Below, piece by piece: positions 1-9,728 of a stretch of 64,000 nt of DNA. This DNA comes from Meira nashicola. Taxonomy: Eukaryota > Basidiomycota > Exobasidiomycetes > Exobasidiales > Brachybasidiaceae. Where the stretch lies: contig BCJU01000002.1 of assembly GCA_001600355.1 (NCBI GenBank), positions 2,914,001 to 2,978,000 of the forward strand, read 5' to 3'. The translations under genes and the position numbers were made by a program. Numbering within the stretch: the first letter of the stretch is position 1; each line of letters opens with the position of its first letter. The notes beneath the pieces were generated by a model, which worked only from the letters and a program-made list of their open reading frames with translations, was not told where the DNA came from and did not search any database.

Positions 1-1
1 T

Positions 2-1129
2 AAAGAAAGAAGGAAAGAAGAACAAGCAGAAAGATATACGCGTTCTATTAGACCGATTATACGTTCGATTCAAGCATTTCTTTTACTCTTAACGGACGAA
101 GAACAAGAAGGACGCGTTCACTTCCCCAATCCTCAAGATAAGGGTAATAAAGATAAATGGACATTGAAATATCAATTACTCGATCCTAGTAAAATATTTG
201 AGGATATAATTAATCAATCTAGAAGTGTAATTCTTGCTGGTGGTACGATGGAACCTCTATCAGATTTTACCGATCAACTTTTTCCGCAATTAAGTAAAGA
301 TCGTTTTATGCATTATTCATTTCCACATATTGTGCCAAAAGAAAATCTGTTTAGTGCAATCACTTGCAATTCGATTTCAGGTACAAATCTTAACTATACT
401 TTTGAGAAAAGGTCAAAACCAGAAACATTGAACGAATTAACGGAAATGTTGATCGAATTTAGCAAAGTGATACCGGATGGTATAGTTGTTTTCGTACCTT
501 CTTACGCTTATTTCAATGATATACAAAATTATTGGAATCGCTCAACTGATCAGTATAAACGATTAAAAGAACAAAAAAGCATATTTTTTGAACCAAAGGA
601 TTCTACCGAAGTAGAAGAAGTTTTGAAAGATTATAGCGATGCGATCAATCAACCCAATCAATCAAATAATCAAAGAAAAGGCGCTTTACTTTTAGCAGTC
701 ATGAATGCAAAACTTTCAGAAGGTATCAACTTCAAGGATAATATGGGAAGGGCAGTGATTGTAGTAAGTTTGCCGTATGCCTTTAAGAATGACCCCGAAT
801 TAGTGCAAAAACAAGCATTCGTAAGGAGGAGATTAGAATTGAAGTTGAGATCTCAAGAGAATTATGAGCGTTCATTTCGTGATGCTGGAAATGAGTTATA
901 CACAAATTGTTGCATGAAAACTGTCAGTCAAGCAATCGGAAGAGTCCTTCGCCATCAAAATGATTATGCAGCAATCATTCTTTTGGACAGCCGATATGAG
1001 AAGAAAGAGCACAAGAAAAGATTGCCTTCATGGATTCAGGAGTCTACCAAAGTGTATGAAGATTTCAATCAAGTCATCAACAATTTGCAGGCTTTTTTCG
1101 AATCTAAGGCCAGCATGTCGCCAGCTTAA
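2..1129 (+). CDS. CHL1: ATP-dependent DNA helicase Chl1/DDX11, C-terminal part (5' truncated by window)
   Basis: This is the C-terminal half of an XPD/FANCJ-like superfamily 2 Fe-S helicase. The frame is open to the window edge with no start codon, so the Walker A and Fe-S cluster regions lie outside. Visible motifs are SVILAGGTMEPLSDF (motif IV region), DGIVVFVPSY, the GALLLAVMNAKLSEGINF block (motif V) and the QAIGRVLRH arginine-finger block (motif VI, near 930-955). Their order and wording match Chl1/DDX11 rather than Rad3/XPD. In the family, Chl1 acts in sister-chromatid cohesion and replication-fork stability in the nucleus. The gene ends 59 nt from a convergent neighbour. RTEL1 or FANCJ-type helicases are less likely because of the GGTMEP motif. 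Confidence 0.9.
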   Translation, partial: KERRKEEQAERYTRSIRPIIRSIQAFLLLLTDEEQEGRVHFPNPQDKGNKDKWTLKYQLLDPSKIFEDIINQSRSVILAGGTMEPLSDFTDQLFPQLSKDRFMHYSFPHIVPKENLFSAITCNSISGTNLNYTFEKRSKPETLNELTEMLIEFSKVIPDGIVVFVPSYAYFNDIQNYWNRSTDQYKRLKEQKSIFFEPKDSTEVEEVLKDYSDAINQPNQSNNQRKGALLLAVMNAKLSEGINFKDNMGRAVIVVSLPYAFKNDPELVQKQAFVRRRLELKLRSQENYERSFRDAGNELYTNCCMKTVSQAIGRVLRHQNDYAAIILLDSRYEKKEHKKRLPSWIQESTKVYEDFNQVINNLQAFFESKASMSPA

Positions 1130-1188
1130 CAATATCCCTCCTTTCACTCGTAGAAATGATCATATATGTATTTATTTGTCTGATTTTA

Positions 1189-1845
1189 TCAAAGATCTGC
1201 ATGACCAGGTTTCGCTTTATCTTCGCTTGGAATAGTGACGAATAAAGGTACAACGAGTGCATTAAATCGACGTAAAGGCCATGCGATAAAGTTGGCAGGT
1301 GGATCTTGATGATCCCAACGATCTTGCATATGAATCACTTTTCCATCTTCGTTTAATTTCATACTAATTGTTGAAATGATTTCTTTTGTCCATCCAAATC
1401 CTTTGAAAGTGTATGCTACCCTTTGAACGTAATTCACTTGTGTTGGTTCATCTTTTGTTACATGCCAAGCTTTTAAATCGCATTTTGAGAATGCTGCTGC
1501 TAGACCCCACCATTGTCCTTTATATTGACGTTCACCTTTGGCATAACAAAGTGGATCTTCAAACACAGAATCTGGAGTCCAACTACGTTTAAAGATCTCA
1601 TGTGATGGTTTTGCACTAAAGAGATCAATAGAATCTTGAATTAACTTTGTTGCTCTTGGTGAAACATTTTGAACATATCCTTCACCGTTTGACATTTTGC
1701 TTAAAGCAAATTTTGAGAATTGCGGGGTATTTGAAGCTGCAGCCATAGAAGTAGAAAATGAAGGGCAAGTTAGAACGGATTGAAAAGCTAAAAGTGCGAT
1801 TGGTACTTTAGATAAAACGGTACGTTGATTGGCAATCAAGAACAT
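1189..1845 (-). CDS. NTF2-like/SnoaL-like fold protein of unknown function
   Basis: The predicted protein has 218 residues and starts at a true ATG. Residues 1-40 are hydrophobic and Ser/Thr-rich and could be a mitochondrial or secretory leader. Residues 60-190 read like the small alpha+beta NTF2-like domain found in fungal and plant proteins of unknown role: a helix (TKLIQDSIDLF), then WTPDSVFEDP, then paired strands (VNYVQRVAYTFKGFGW, ISTISMKLNEDGKVIHMQDRWD). The fold call rests on this pattern, not on a search. No catalytic residues can be named. It is convergent with CHL1 and divergent from TFB2. Confidence 0.6.
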   Translation of the reverse strand: MFLIANQRTVLSKVPIALLAFQSVLTCPSFSTSMAAASNTPQFSKFALSKMSNGEGYVQNVSPRATKLIQDSIDLFSAKPSHEIFKRSWTPDSVFEDPLCYAKGERQYKGQWWGLAAAFSKCDLKAWHVTKDEPTQVNYVQRVAYTFKGFGWTKEIISTISMKLNEDGKVIHMQDRWDHQDPPANFIAWPLRRFNALVVPLFVTIPSEDKAKPGHADL

Positions 1846-2234
1846 CGTTGCCGTAAAGAAGGGAAGAAGATGGAGTGAGTGCTATTTTATACCACTTACC
1901 AAAGGGTTTGTTCAAAATTGACGCCTTTACTTCAAATCGAACATGATGACATGAGATTCCTAAACTGCGAAAAGCTTAACAGCGAGGGTTGTTGCTGTTG
2001 AGGAAGGGTACGTAATGCGTAAGCCAGTCAATTTTTTTTAGAACGAGCCTCCACTCAAACACATGCACTTATTTGTTGCATTCGCCCGCATTCGCGTTCT
2101 AGCACTAGAAGCCTGCTCAGCAAAGAAGCTCTGCCAACTCGGTATTCGGGAAAGGATTGATTGCTAGCACCAGTTTGGGTTAAAAAGTTAACACCTCTTT
2201 CATCCAACTCCGTCCAAGGTTATTGGGGATAGCC
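1846..2234. promoter_or_regulatory. Divergent intergenic region, NTF2-like gene / TFB2
   Basis: About 390 nt separates two divergent starts and must hold both promoters. It has pyrimidine-rich and CATTCGCCCGCATTCGCG-type stretches. I see no clear TATA box or RNA gene. Confidence 0.4.
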
Positions 2235-3773
2235 ATGGCTGTTGATACTGCCGAATCAGCACGCTCTAGGCCAGGTTCAGCAGGAGATCCTCAAGGTACT
2301 CCAACTATCTTGTCTCATTTATTGACTTTACCATCGCAAACCTTGATTCGACTTTTCTCTTATCCTTCAAATGCTTTAGCTATTTTTCGATTATTACCGC
2401 CTATTGCAAGACATTTGATCTTTACCTTACTCTTCCTTCCTGATCCTCCTCATCTATCTACAAGTGATATTACTTCTTTGTTCACACGAGAGTCTGGATC
2501 AGCAAAAGAAGAAGAAAGTGGATCATCTTCTAGACAAAAACGATCGACAAGAGGTTTACTGGCCTCAAAAGATGTGCTGAGTCGTTTGGGCATCATTCGT
2601 GAACAGAATGAAAATGTGTACTTGAACGTCAAATGGACAGAGTCCTTGCGAAGAGCGTTGATAGGAGGAGGTGATCATCAATCTTTCGGTGTTCCAAGTC
2701 ATACGCCAGCAGAAGATCGTCTTACACCTGCTCAATTGGATGAATTCGCTTTGAGAAATTGGGAATCCATCTTGCTTTATATGGTCGCTTCAGAAGATGT
2801 ACGTACTCCGAGTAGGCAAGTTCTTCATCTTTTACGATCAGCTGGATTGATGCAAAGTGCATCTACTATGAACGAAGGAAGGGCAAGAACACAATCATCT
2901 AATGATCGCTTGAGTGATCTATTGATCACTTCAAAAGGATTTCAATTCCTTCTCGATGACGTTTCTGCGCAATTGTGGATGTTGTTACACTCTTATTTGA
3001 TCACTTTATCTGAATCTGCTTCATCGGAAGAGGCAAATACAACGTCCGATATCGTGGAACACCTTACATTTTTGTTCACTCTCGGATCCGCTACATTGGG
3101 ACAAGATTATGAGATTTCATCCTTGACTGATTCGCAACAGGGAATGCTCGACTTCTTTTCCGACCTTGGTTTGATCTTTAGAAGGCGTGCAAGTAGCACA
3201 ACATTCTATCCAACCAGACTGATTACCACTCTTACAAATGCAGGTCAATTACCATTGCTAGGTAGCAGCAACACAGATGGTGATGATGAGAAAGGCTTTG
3301 TGATCTTGGAGACAAATTACAAAATTTATGCTTATACCAACAATCCGCTTCGGATCAACATTCTCAGTCAATTTGTTCAAACTCGAGCAAGATTTCCGAA
3401 TTTGGTGACTGGTATCATCACGAGAGATAGTGTCAAAAGGGCTCTCGATAAAGGGATCAGTGCAGAACAAATTATCATGTATCTAACACATCATGCACAT
3501 CCACAAATGTTTAAGAACAATCCTCTTTTACCCGTCACAGTAACAGATCAAATTCGATTATGGGAACGTGAAACTAATCGTGTTCAACCGGAAGAGGGTG
3601 GGATGTTAAGTGGTTTCAGTTCGGGAGCCGATTTCACTTTGGTACGCGAATATGCCGAACAGATGGGCGTTTTGATGTGGCATAATGTTGATTTACGCAA
3701 GATGTTTGTCTCTGCCAATGGGATACAACCTATTCTAGATTTCATCAAACGTCGCGTTACGGCTGAAAGATGA
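2235..3773 (+). CDS. TFB2: TFIIH core subunit Tfb2 (p52)
   Basis: The protein has 512 residues. The longest frame begins 12 nt earlier at a TTG, but the ATG in gccATGGct has a good context and is used here. Characteristic Tfb2 blocks are the N-terminal LPSQTLIRLFSYPSNALAIF and LPPIARHLIFTLLFL, the middle LHSYLITLSES region, ILETNYKIYAYTNNPLRINI, and the C-terminal VTVTDQIRLWERETNRV plus ALIMYLTHHAHPQM-like helices. In the family, Tfb2 anchors the XPB/Ssl2 translocase in TFIIH for transcription initiation and nucleotide excision repair. The order of blocks and length fit fungal Tfb2. An acidic/serine-rich insertion sits near residues 90-110. Confidence 0.93.
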   Translation: MAVDTAESARSRPGSAGDPQGTPTILSHLLTLPSQTLIRLFSYPSNALAIFRLLPPIARHLIFTLLFLPDPPHLSTSDITSLFTRESGSAKEEESGSSSRQKRSTRGLLASKDVLSRLGIIREQNENVYLNVKWTESLRRALIGGGDHQSFGVPSHTPAEDRLTPAQLDEFALRNWESILLYMVASEDVRTPSRQVLHLLRSAGLMQSASTMNEGRARTQSSNDRLSDLLITSKGFQFLLDDVSAQLWMLLHSYLITLSESASSEEANTTSDIVEHLTFLFTLGSATLGQDYEISSLTDSQQGMLDFFSDLGLIFRRRASSTTFYPTRLITTLTNAGQLPLLGSSNTDGDDEKGFVILETNYKIYAYTNNPLRINILSQFVQTRARFPNLVTGIITRDSVKRALDKGISAEQIIMYLTHHAHPQMFKNNPLLPVTVTDQIRLWERETNRVQPEEGGMLSGFSSGADFTLVREYAEQMGVLMWHNVDLRKMFVSANGIQPILDFIKRRVTAER

Positions 3774-3928
3774 AGGGGTTAAAAGTCCACTTTGTACAAT
3801 TATAGACTGTAAAGACAGCTACTCTGTATTATAACAATCGAATATTATCATGTCATTGGAGATCAGAAATCATACAATTCTCTTGTTAGAGGGTATTATA
3901 GTACATTTGAATAGCTTTAGCAATCGAA

Positions 3929-5215
3929 TTATAGCCGTTCAACGACCAAATTAGCTGGAACATCGCGTATTGCTCCGTCATCATCTTCAAATTCAAGCTG
4001 ATAGGGTGTATTGAGAATTTCATCCGCCTTTCTCATCATCTTTTGCGTTACTTTTCCGTTCAATCCCGGACCTCCTCCTCTTACGATTGCACGATAAAAG
4101 CAAGAAGTATCTGGGTACAATCCTAAAACGTGTGTTCCAACTTTATAATCATCCAATGGTAGTGTATTGAGATTTTCCGGTAATGGAACGACAGCTTTAA
4201 GTGTTGTATTGTACGTAGGCATTCCTTCATCTTCATCATCTCGAACTACATATCGATTTCGATCGTTATTTATGCATTCGATCACAGTTGCCATGATCCA
4301 TGTTTCACCATCATCTTCCATACCAGCTGCAGAAGATGGATCTCCACTCGGTCCACCCCTTGCGGAAACATTTGCTGCTCCCGGTCCAACTTTGTTTTTG
4401 CTCGGTTGTCGAAATGCAACCTTTCTGCCTTTTTGTAATGGTAATTGATGTGCTAAAGTTTCTCTTCGAGCTTTAGCAGGATCGATGTATCCATCCTTTC
4501 CTGCGCCTGAGGTTGTGCTGGGACCATCTCCTAATGCAGCATCTTTACCGATCGAAGAAGCCGTCAATCGTCTTGCCATAGAACCCGTTCCTGCACTTCC
4601 TGTACCACTACCGCCCGATTGTACTTTTGTATGACCACGCTTTCGATCTTGTCCTGAAGCAGTGATAGTGTCACCTTCGATAGAAATGGGCGACATTCCT
4701 CTATCTTTTGCATTTATTGAAGAAGAAGCCTGCAAAGTGGGTGAAATTGATCCTGCGTCTAACCTTCTTTTCTTTCGCTTTGATGATAATGGATCGATAA
4801 CTGTAGAGAAATTTCCGTCATCTCTAACTGCCAATAAAACTTCTAATTTTTCCAATGCACGATTTATCTCTAATTGTTCTTCTTCTAGATCAATTTGAAC
4901 TTTTTTATAATTTGCAATTAATTCATTTCTTTCCGCATCATCAATGCTTACACTTGATTCTCTACTGTTCGTTGTTGCATAATCTTTTACGTACTTTTGT
5001 CTTCTTTGATCCAATATTGTCACATCATTTATCGATGTCGATTGTAACTTTTCCAATGATCGTAAATGAGCTCTAACCGTTTGCCAAAGTTGTTGTTCTG
5101 AGAAAAAAGGATATTCTCTTTCAGTCAGCATTTCTCCATCTTTTAATATACTTTTTTTCTACTCACCATCCGATCCTGCCACACTTCCACGATCTTTGCG
5201 TATTCTTGAAGACAT
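3929..5215 (-). CDS. SGF29: SAGA-associated factor 29 (tandem Tudor), two exons
   Basis: The C-terminal third (about residues 280-411) is a tandem Tudor domain with the typical VGTHVLGLYPDTSCFYRA and YQLEFEDDDGAIRDVPANLV blocks. In SAGA this domain reads H3K4me2/3. The N-terminal part has a coiled coil, then a low-complexity Ser/Gly linker. An open frame starts at an ATG at 5131, but upstream there is a better first exon, 5167..5215 (MSSRIRKDRG...), joined by a 51-nt intron (5116..5166, donor GTGAGT, branch CTGAC, acceptor GAG). Splicing restores frame exactly to EYPFFSEQQLW, giving 411 residues. The acceptor lies only a few nucleotides past the branch, so the exact junction is the weakest part of the model. 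Confidence 0.88.
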
Positions 5216-5588
5216 CTTCTGTTTTATAAACGCGCTTTACAGGTGTTTGATGTGGTGATGGTGTTAGTGTTTGGGATTAACACTACCAGATAATAATAAT
5301 ATTCTCATGCATGCACTAATTTATAGAAAGTCTAAATTGGTAATTTTTCTAAGGCACGCTGCCGAAAGTGTTGTTGTGCCGTTACGTGGAGAGGAAAGAG
5401 ACACTCACGCGAAGCTCCTCCGCGCGTCCGACTGTTCAAAAGAGAATAAGGAACAATCTAATATGGGCATTCATTCATTTCATTTTTCGGGTATGCTTAT
5501 GAACTAAAAACAATTGTTATGACATCGTATCATAAAAGAAGTCAAGCGAAAGAAAGAGAGAAAAGAAGACAATCCTTTTACGATCCGT
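5216..5588. promoter_or_regulatory. Intergenic region upstream of SGF29
   Basis: This stretch holds the SGF29 promoter and the 3' flank of the same-strand neighbour at 5589-6194. A reading frame on the plus strand is short and lacks coding character. No RNA gene is seen. Confidence 0.35.
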
Positions 5589-6194
5589 TTATTGCTTGGT
5601 AGCACCCTTTACGGCACCTTGAGCTTGAGCACTCAAATCACCTGCAGTCTTTTGTGCATCGCTGGTCAATTGAGCTGCTTTCTTTTGTGCATCAGAAGCG
5701 GCGGCAGAAGCATCATTTTGAGCTCCACCGATGATTTGAGCAGCTTGATCAACGTATTGAGAAGCAGTTTGACGAGCGTTGTTCAAAGTTGTTTGTGCTT
5801 GTTCACCGGCTTCTTGAGGTTTAATGTATTCGTTTGCGGTGTTCAAAGCATGTCCAACGAATTGACGTGCTTGTTCGGTTAAGCCTGCTAAACTTTGTTG
5901 AGCTTGTTCGGCTGTTTGTTGACCTTCTTTTGCTGCACTGTTTGCGATTTGAGATGCATCTTGAGATGCTTTATCAGCTGCATCTTGTGCTTCACCTGCT
6001 TGTTTCTTTGCTCCTCCTAAATAAGCTTGACCGGTTTGAGTAGCATAACTGTATGTGTCACTTAATAATTTTGCACCTTCTTGGTAAAGAGTTTGACCTT
6101 GCTTTTGTGCTTCATCAGCTGCACTTGATGCAATCTTTTGTGCATCAGTTGCTGCCTTGTTGGCTTGAGCGGATAAATCTTGTTGGTTAGACAT
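5589..6194 (-). CDS. LEA-like, Ala/Gln-rich amphipathic helical repeat protein
   Basis: The 201-residue protein is almost wholly Ala, Gln, Asp, Lys and Ser arranged in imperfect 11-residue repeats (AQKIASSAADEAQKQG, AADKASQDASQIANSAAKEG, DAQKKAAQLTSDAQKTAGD). No Cys or Trp is present. This is the composition of group 3 late-embryogenesis-abundant proteins and of lipid-droplet amphipathic-helix proteins. Family members protect membranes and proteins during drying, or coat lipid droplets. The start is an ATG and there is no signal peptide, so a cytosolic site is likely. Codon use is noticeably biased, suggesting high expression. Function is inferred from repeat pattern only. Confidence 0.7.
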   Translation of the reverse strand: MSNQQDLSAQANKAATDAQKIASSAADEAQKQGQTLYQEGAKLLSDTYSYATQTGQAYLGGAKKQAGEAQDAADKASQDASQIANSAAKEGQQTAEQAQQSLAGLTEQARQFVGHALNTANEYIKPQEAGEQAQTTLNNARQTASQYVDQAAQIIGGAQNDASAAASDAQKKAAQLTSDAQKTAGDLSAQAQGAVKGATKQ

Positions 6195-6872
6195 ATTTAA
6201 AAAAGAGAAAAAAGAAAATTAAATCTAAAAGTAAAGATGATGAAAGTAAGAAGGAAAGTTGATCATGTACAAAGCATCGATGTTTAAAATGCCGATTTGG
6301 ATTGAATGAGCGCACGTACTCTTGTTACATCCTCTGGAATCATCCACTGTGCTTCTGCCTTTTTACACTCCTTTCAAAAGTTTCCATGCTTGTATGCGTA
6401 CAAAAGTCAAACTTGCACGCTCTTTACCAGTGAATGATTGAATGTCAGAATGGTTCTGCATGAATTAGTGCAATAAACTCCACTTTCCTGTCGAAAGGTG
6501 GGAAATTCACGCGCACGCACGCCTTTACCCATATGAAAAGAGTTAAATGTGGCTGCTAAACAAAACGCTAGCAATAAAATACGTATAAGCTCAGTTTCAC
6601 CCTTTCACAGGCTTATAGCTTCTAGTTTTGACTCTGCAGAATGACGCAATTCCCTATCAATAAGATTCAAAGTTTTATTTAGAAGAATTTGGGATTATTG
6701 TTTTTTCAGATTAATTTCCTTCACAGCCTTCTTTGAACCCTATCAAGATAACTAAGGAGAAGGTATCAGCTTGTACCTTTTTTGTATTCATGCACGTGTA
6801 AAGAAACAAACGCGTGTTTATCAAATGTGTTGTTCTTTTCATCCATCTTTAAGATTGAGAGGATGAAGCAAG
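6195..6872. promoter_or_regulatory. Divergent promoter region, LEA-like gene / HCNGP-type gene
   Basis: About 680 nt serves two divergent genes. It is AT-rich with several T-runs and GCACGC clusters near 6410-6520. I see no RNA gene. The last part contains a short upstream ORF, listed separately. Confidence 0.35.
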
Positions 6873-6880
6873 ATGAATGA
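6863..6880 (+). promoter_or_regulatory. Short upstream ORF overlapping the HCNGP-type start codon
   Basis: An ATG 10 nt before the main start opens a five-codon frame (MKQDE then TGA) that runs over the main ATG in another frame. If the transcript begins upstream, scanning ribosomes would meet it first and could lower translation of the main frame. Transcription start is not known. Confidence 0.4.
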
Positions 6881-7559
6881 TGATGAACCGTCAACCTCAC
6901 GATCTGCAACTGAGTCGACTGATACAGATTTATCTTGGCTCGCTCCTCCGCCACGACTGTTGAACGGCATTACCGATCATGAATGGGGATTAGGAATTGA
7001 ATCATCTATATCCGATACCGGTGAAGGACCTAATGCTACTTTAACAGAGAAGTTAACTAATTTTCATCAATTAAAACAAAAAGGTACACATTTCAATCAA
7101 TCTTTAAATAATAATAGATCGTTTCGTAATCCACACATTTATGCGAAATTAGTTGATTGGATTGACGTTGATGAAAATACGAGTGGTTATAAACAACTTT
7201 TACGTAAGAACGGCAAACAAGTGAATAACGAAGAAGCTGAAAAGATTTGGTCTTCAACTTCAACAGCTCGAAAAATAGTAAAAAGGAATGCAGGCGCAGA
7301 ACGAATTGCTGAAATGCAAAAGAGGCAACAGGAAGAATTTGAGAAAGTGAAATTGCACGGAAAAAGGGAAAGAATTGATTTTGCTCCGGCTTCTTCATCT
7401 TCTTTTCGAGAAAGAATCAACAAAACACAAAAGATACATAATGAATCGGAAAGACGTGATAGTGGTAGTAGACATCATTCAAAAGATTCTGAACGGTATC
7501 GTGATTCACGTCGACATCGAGATCGACACGACAAGTCAAGGGATCACAGAAAAGGCTAA
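6873..7559 (+). CDS. HCNGP-like / SAP30BP-type nuclear protein
   Basis: The 228-residue protein has the HCNGP family core at about residues 60-130: LTEKLTNFHQLKQKGTHFNQ, then FRNPHIYAKLVDWIDVDE, close to the FxNPxIYxKLV signature of SAP30-binding protein (HCNGP). The C-terminal 45 residues are an Arg/His/Asp/Ser tract (SRRHRDRHDKSRDH) like RS-type splicing and transcription factors, so a nuclear site is likely. In animals the homologue binds SAP30 and takes part in transcription repression and splicing. It ends 58 nt from the convergent MTA phosphorylase gene. Confidence 0.82.
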   Translation: MNDDEPSTSRSATESTDTDLSWLAPPPRLLNGITDHEWGLGIESSISDTGEGPNATLTEKLTNFHQLKQKGTHFNQSLNNNRSFRNPHIYAKLVDWIDVDENTSGYKQLLRKNGKQVNNEEAEKIWSSTSTARKIVKRNAGAERIAEMQKRQQEEFEKVKLHGKRERIDFAPASSSSFRERINKTQKIHNESERRDSGSRHHSKDSERYRDSRRHRDRHDKSRDHRKG

Positions 7560-7617
7560 TTAACGTTCATGTACAGTATTGTAATTTATTCCATTATCTC
7601 TATCTATGCAAACTTTC

Positions 7618-8592
7618 TTATTGACCATACCATGGCAGTACAAATTTAATGCTCTCTTTTGCTTCTTTGGAAACCAACTCTGGCTTAGTCATAATGGAGA
7701 ATCGCATACCGTTTTGTGCATTCTTGTATGCTTGACCATCATCTTCTACTAATTTAGCAACAGGTTCCAACAAAGATTTAAGAACGGCATGAGAATTCTT
7801 TACGTTTTCTTGTAAAGATTTCATCACTTCTGCTACATCAACTGCACCTTCTGATTCACGCCAAGCATCGTAATCGGTAGAAGTTGCAATGATGGTATAA
7901 GATAATTCAGCTTCTCTTGCAAGCTTTGCTTCAGGTAATGCAGACATGTTAATAATGTCACCGCCCAATTGCCTGTAAGCCAAACTTTCTGCTCTTGTTG
8001 AGAATTGTGGACCTTCCATTGCGACTAAAGTCTTTCCTCCGTGTGTTTTAACTTCAGGTGCAAGCTTTGATAATTCTTTACGAACGACTTCTTCTACTAC
8101 TGGACGTAAAATTTCATCAAATGGATCACCAAAAGTAGCATGAGCAACGATGCCAGATTGATCACCTTCACCGAAAAAGCTTACTCTTCTTACACCTTTT
8201 GTACGATCAATAATTTGCGAAGGGACAACGAAATCTCTCGGTGCAATTTCTTCACGTAAAGAACCAACTGCAGTAAATGCAATCACTGCACGAACTCCGA
8301 TATGTTTTAATGCACTAATATTCGCCAAAGAAGGAACGGAAGAAGGTGAAATGAAATGACCTATTCCATGACGTGCTAAAAATGCAACATGAACGCCTGA
8401 AGATGTTTTTGCGATTGTGATAGGAGAAGAAGGTGGTCCCCAAGGAGTGATTGGATTTAATTCTTGAACGACTTCTAATCCGTCCAATTTGTATAATCCA
8501 CTACCGCCGATCACACCTACACGCACAGGTGGTCCTGTCCATGTTGGCGTTTTGGCAAAATCCTTTGTAGCTTGATTTGGAACGTAGACCAT
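7618..8592 (-). CDS. MEU1: S-methyl-5'-thioadenosine phosphorylase
   Basis: This is a 324-residue purine/MTA phosphorylase of the methionine salvage pathway, which converts methylthioadenosine and phosphate to adenine and methylthioribose-1-phosphate. Signature blocks are VGVIGGSGLY, the phosphate-binding ARHGIGH, FTAVGSLREEIAPRDFV, VAMEGPQFSTRAES, and the purine-site INMSALPEAKLARE. The longest frame begins upstream at a TTG. I use the first ATG (8590-8592). The upstream in-frame codons (ISFVNSIRSIRLP) look like a leader, so an extra 5' exon is possible. Size and motifs fit eukaryotic MTAP well. Confidence 0.93.
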   Translation of the reverse strand: MVYVPNQATKDFAKTPTWTGPPVRVGVIGGSGLYKLDGLEVVQELNPITPWGPPSSPITIAKTSSGVHVAFLARHGIGHFISPSSVPSLANISALKHIGVRAVIAFTAVGSLREEIAPRDFVVPSQIIDRTKGVRRVSFFGEGDQSGIVAHATFGDPFDEILRPVVEEVVRKELSKLAPEVKTHGGKTLVAMEGPQFSTRAESLAYRQLGGDIINMSALPEAKLAREAELSYTIIATSTDYDAWRESEGAVDVAEVMKSLQENVKNSHAVLKSLLEPVAKLVEDDGQAYKNAQNGMRFSIMTKPELVSKEAKESIKFVLPWYGQ

Positions 8593-9161
8593 ACTGCCTG
8601 ATTTGGTGGGTAAGCGAATAGAACGAATCGAGTTGACAAATGATATAGTTGGTGCGAATGAACGCAAAGAGAACGAGATGGAAGACAGGATGAAAGATAT
8701 TCAAAATACCTTGATTAGGTCAATGCGAGAAAGCAGGTTCCTTCTGCAAGATAGATCGTGTGCACGTTGCTATGCAACTTTATTTTCCTTAAAATCCGAA
8801 GATTGAAATAGCTTTAGCGCGAATTAAAGTAAGCAACCTATCATAAGATTGCGTGCTACATACCTGCCCGGCGGAAAAGCGGGCCTCGTCCTATGCTCTC
8901 GAGACCTCATCCAAGATCAGCACGATTAGGTCAAGCCCATAGTACAGTCTATATCTTCTCAATCAATGATTCTGAGAATATCATCATCGTCACCTCCCCC
9001 TTCTTGACGAAAGCCAGTCTGCTGAATAGGAATATGATTTGAGATTGTATGCATACACGCTAAACCCCCACTGCGACCGGGCGTGTTATTGCATTTGCTC
9101 TGAGGTGGAGTTGTTCAATTTCTTCTTCTTTTAACATCACACATTCCCCTAGTCCATCATC
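8593..9161. promoter_or_regulatory. Divergent promoter region, MTA phosphorylase / ECM15-like gene
   Basis: About 570 nt serves two divergent genes. It includes a GC-rich inverted repeat (GCCCG at 8866-8870, CGGGC at 8880-8884, nine-base loop), unusual for this AT-rich window. The region does not match 5S, U1-U6, SRP or tRNA signatures that I could recognise. Confidence 0.35.
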
Positions 9162-9662
9162 ATGACTTTATTCGCAGTGGCAGATTTTTGCCTTATTCCG
9201 ATGGGTACACCTTCACCTTCGGTAGGAATTTATATTGCGGAATGTCAACGTGTATTGGAAAAGATGGAAAAAGAAGAAGGGATAAAATTTGAAATGCAGT
9301 ACGTATTAATGCAATCTAAATATACTATACCTTGTCTTGCTAACCACACTACCCAATTTGCAGCGGATATGGTACAAATCTCGAAGGACCTTTCGATGTT
9401 GTATCTCGTGCGATAGAAGCTTGTCATGAAGCGGTTCATGCTATGGGTGTATGTTCCTCCACTAACTATCAGATAAGGAGTACGAGTACTGACACAATAT
9501 CATTCCCTTCAGATTCCACGCATTGCAACAGATATCAGAATAGGCACTAGAATCGATAAACCCGATAGACAGCAATGGGCAGAAGGATTAGGCGAAAATG
9601 AACGTAAAAGAGAAAGCGTTCGTCGAACATTAGCAAATAACGCCGCCCAACACCAGTCATGA
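9162..9662 (+). CDS. ECM15: ECM15/MTH1187-family (UPF0045) thiamine-binding-like protein, three exons
   Basis: Three exons, 9162..9298, 9364..9448 and 9513..9662, give 123 residues. Introns of 65 and 64 nt have donors GTACGT and GTATGT, branches CTAAC, and acceptors CAG. The spliced product reads VADFCLIPMGTPSPSVG, then MHGYGTNLEGPFDVV across the first junction, and IATDIRIGTRIDKP after the second, the full signature of the small ferredoxin-like UPF0045 family to which yeast Ecm15 and bacterial MTH1187/YkoF belong. Bacterial relatives bind thiamine or hydroxymethylpyrimidine. The yeast role is unclear (cell-wall phenotype). No frame of the unspliced DNA shows the whole protein. Confidence 0.9.
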
Positions 9663-9728
9663 AAATCTCATTTAATGTACAATATCGATGACAAGAAAAT
9701 ATACAATTTTTCGATCATATGAAGACTT

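Noticed and set aside
8820..9000. 5S rRNA, U1 or U3-type RNA in the MTA phosphorylase/ECM15-like gap
   Set aside because: ACATACCTG resembles the 5' end of U1, but ACTTACCT and downstream U1 helices are missing, and 5S internal boxes are absent.
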